Of a stretch of DNA of 5,035 bases, positions 4,825 to 5,035 are shown piece after piece. The translations under genes and the position numbers were made by a program. Each line of letters starts with the position of its first letter. The first letter of the stretch is position 1. The stretch is taken from assembly GCA_903827735.1 (NCBI GenBank), contig CAIKJM010000238.1, positions 1 through 5,035 on the forward strand, in the 5' to 3' direction. Source of the stretch: an uncultured Rhodanobacter sp. (GTDB lineage: Bacteria > Pseudomonadota > Gammaproteobacteria > Xanthomonadales > Rhodanobacteraceae). The notes beneath the pieces were generated by a model. That model was given only the letters and a program-made list of their open reading frames with translations. It was not told the origin of the DNA and searched no databases.

Positions 4825-5035
4825 ATGTCACCAGCACCGATCAAACGCCGCCGATCCACTCGTTTTCTGCTGCTTGCGTCGTGGGGCGTCATCTTGGCCG
4901 CGCCGGCCTTGTCGGCCACGGACACACTGGTCGAGCCGGAGACGGTAGTGGTCGACAGGAGTCTGCCGAAAGATCGGCTCGACTCCCAGCTATTGGCCGC
5001 GCGTCGTTACGACACGTTCTGGACCAGCGGTGACG
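4825..5035 (+). CDS. Secreted SnoaL/NTF2-like (ester cyclase-type) protein, N-terminal part
   Basis: The first 70 codons of a gene cut by the right window edge. The N-terminus is a signal peptide: a basic region KRRRSTR (7-13), a hydrophobic core FLLLASWGVILAAPAL (14-29), and a likely cleavage after LSA (29-31). The RRR is not followed by a canonical Tat motif, so Sec export is more likely. The visible mature part includes LLAARRYDTFWTSGD (56-70). This closely resembles the first helix of SnoaL-like 'ester cyclase' proteins, which typically read ARRYxxFWNTGD. That family has an NTF2-like cone fold; most bacterial members have no known substrate. The catalytic residues lie beyond the window. 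It is divergent from the LysR regulator and probably its target. Family assignment rests on a short stretch and is moderate. Confidence 0.68.
   Translation, partial: MSPAPIKRRRSTRFLLLASWGVILAAPALSATDTLVEPETVVVDRSLPKDRLDSQLLAARRYDTFWTSGD

Noticed and set aside
4812..5033. Alternative plus-strand frame at the right end (73 codons)
   Set aside because: It ends inside the window, has no recognisable features, and overlaps the frame that has a signal peptide, a ribosome site and SnoaL-like sequence.

Overview
The window looks like a stretch of GC-rich proteobacterial chromosome. The closest recognisable relatives of its genes are of the kind found in Gammaproteobacteria such as Rhodanobacteraceae and Xanthomonadaceae, or in Burkholderia-type Betaproteobacteria. 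That placement rests on remembered family resemblance and codon use, not on a database search. I see no rRNA, tRNA, CRISPR array, insertion sequence, integrase or phage gene.

Layout, left to right. (1) At the extreme left edge a minus-strand gene begins: only its ATG and a textbook Shine-Dalgarno are inside the window. (2) A 357-base gene-free interval follows, with a cluster of overlapping inverted repeats. (3) At 361-1275 (+) is a membrane-anchored SPFH/prohibitin-like protein of 304 aa. (4) Convergent to it, at 1348-2874 (-), is a 508-aa 14-TM drug/proton antiporter very like E. coli EmrB. It has a plausible sigma70 promoter about 170 bases upstream and a leader of about 160 bases that can fold in alternative ways. 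(5) At 3166-3714 (+), divergent from emrB, is a 182-aa helical protein of unknown family ending in a Ser-Pro tail encoded by a hexanucleotide repeat. (6) At 3776-4678 (-) is a 300-aa LysR-type regulator, convergent to the previous gene. (7) Divergent from the regulator and running off the right edge (4825 to end) is a secreted protein whose first mature residues resemble SnoaL/NTF2-like 'ester cyclases'. A near-perfect 22-bp inverted repeat lies between genes 6 and 7.

How the genes relate. Every gene here is transcribed separately from its neighbours: the order is divergent, convergent, divergent, convergent, divergent, with no operon visible. The only clear functional pairing is the LysR regulator with the divergent secreted protein, sharing one intergenic region with one strong operator candidate. 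The emrB gene stands without an adjacent emrA (membrane-fusion partner), and the SPFH gene stands without an NfeD partner.

I did not find convincing evidence of a new multi-gene system. The items most worth a second look are the LysR-side palindrome, the emrB promoter and leader, and the unrecognised 182-aa protein.
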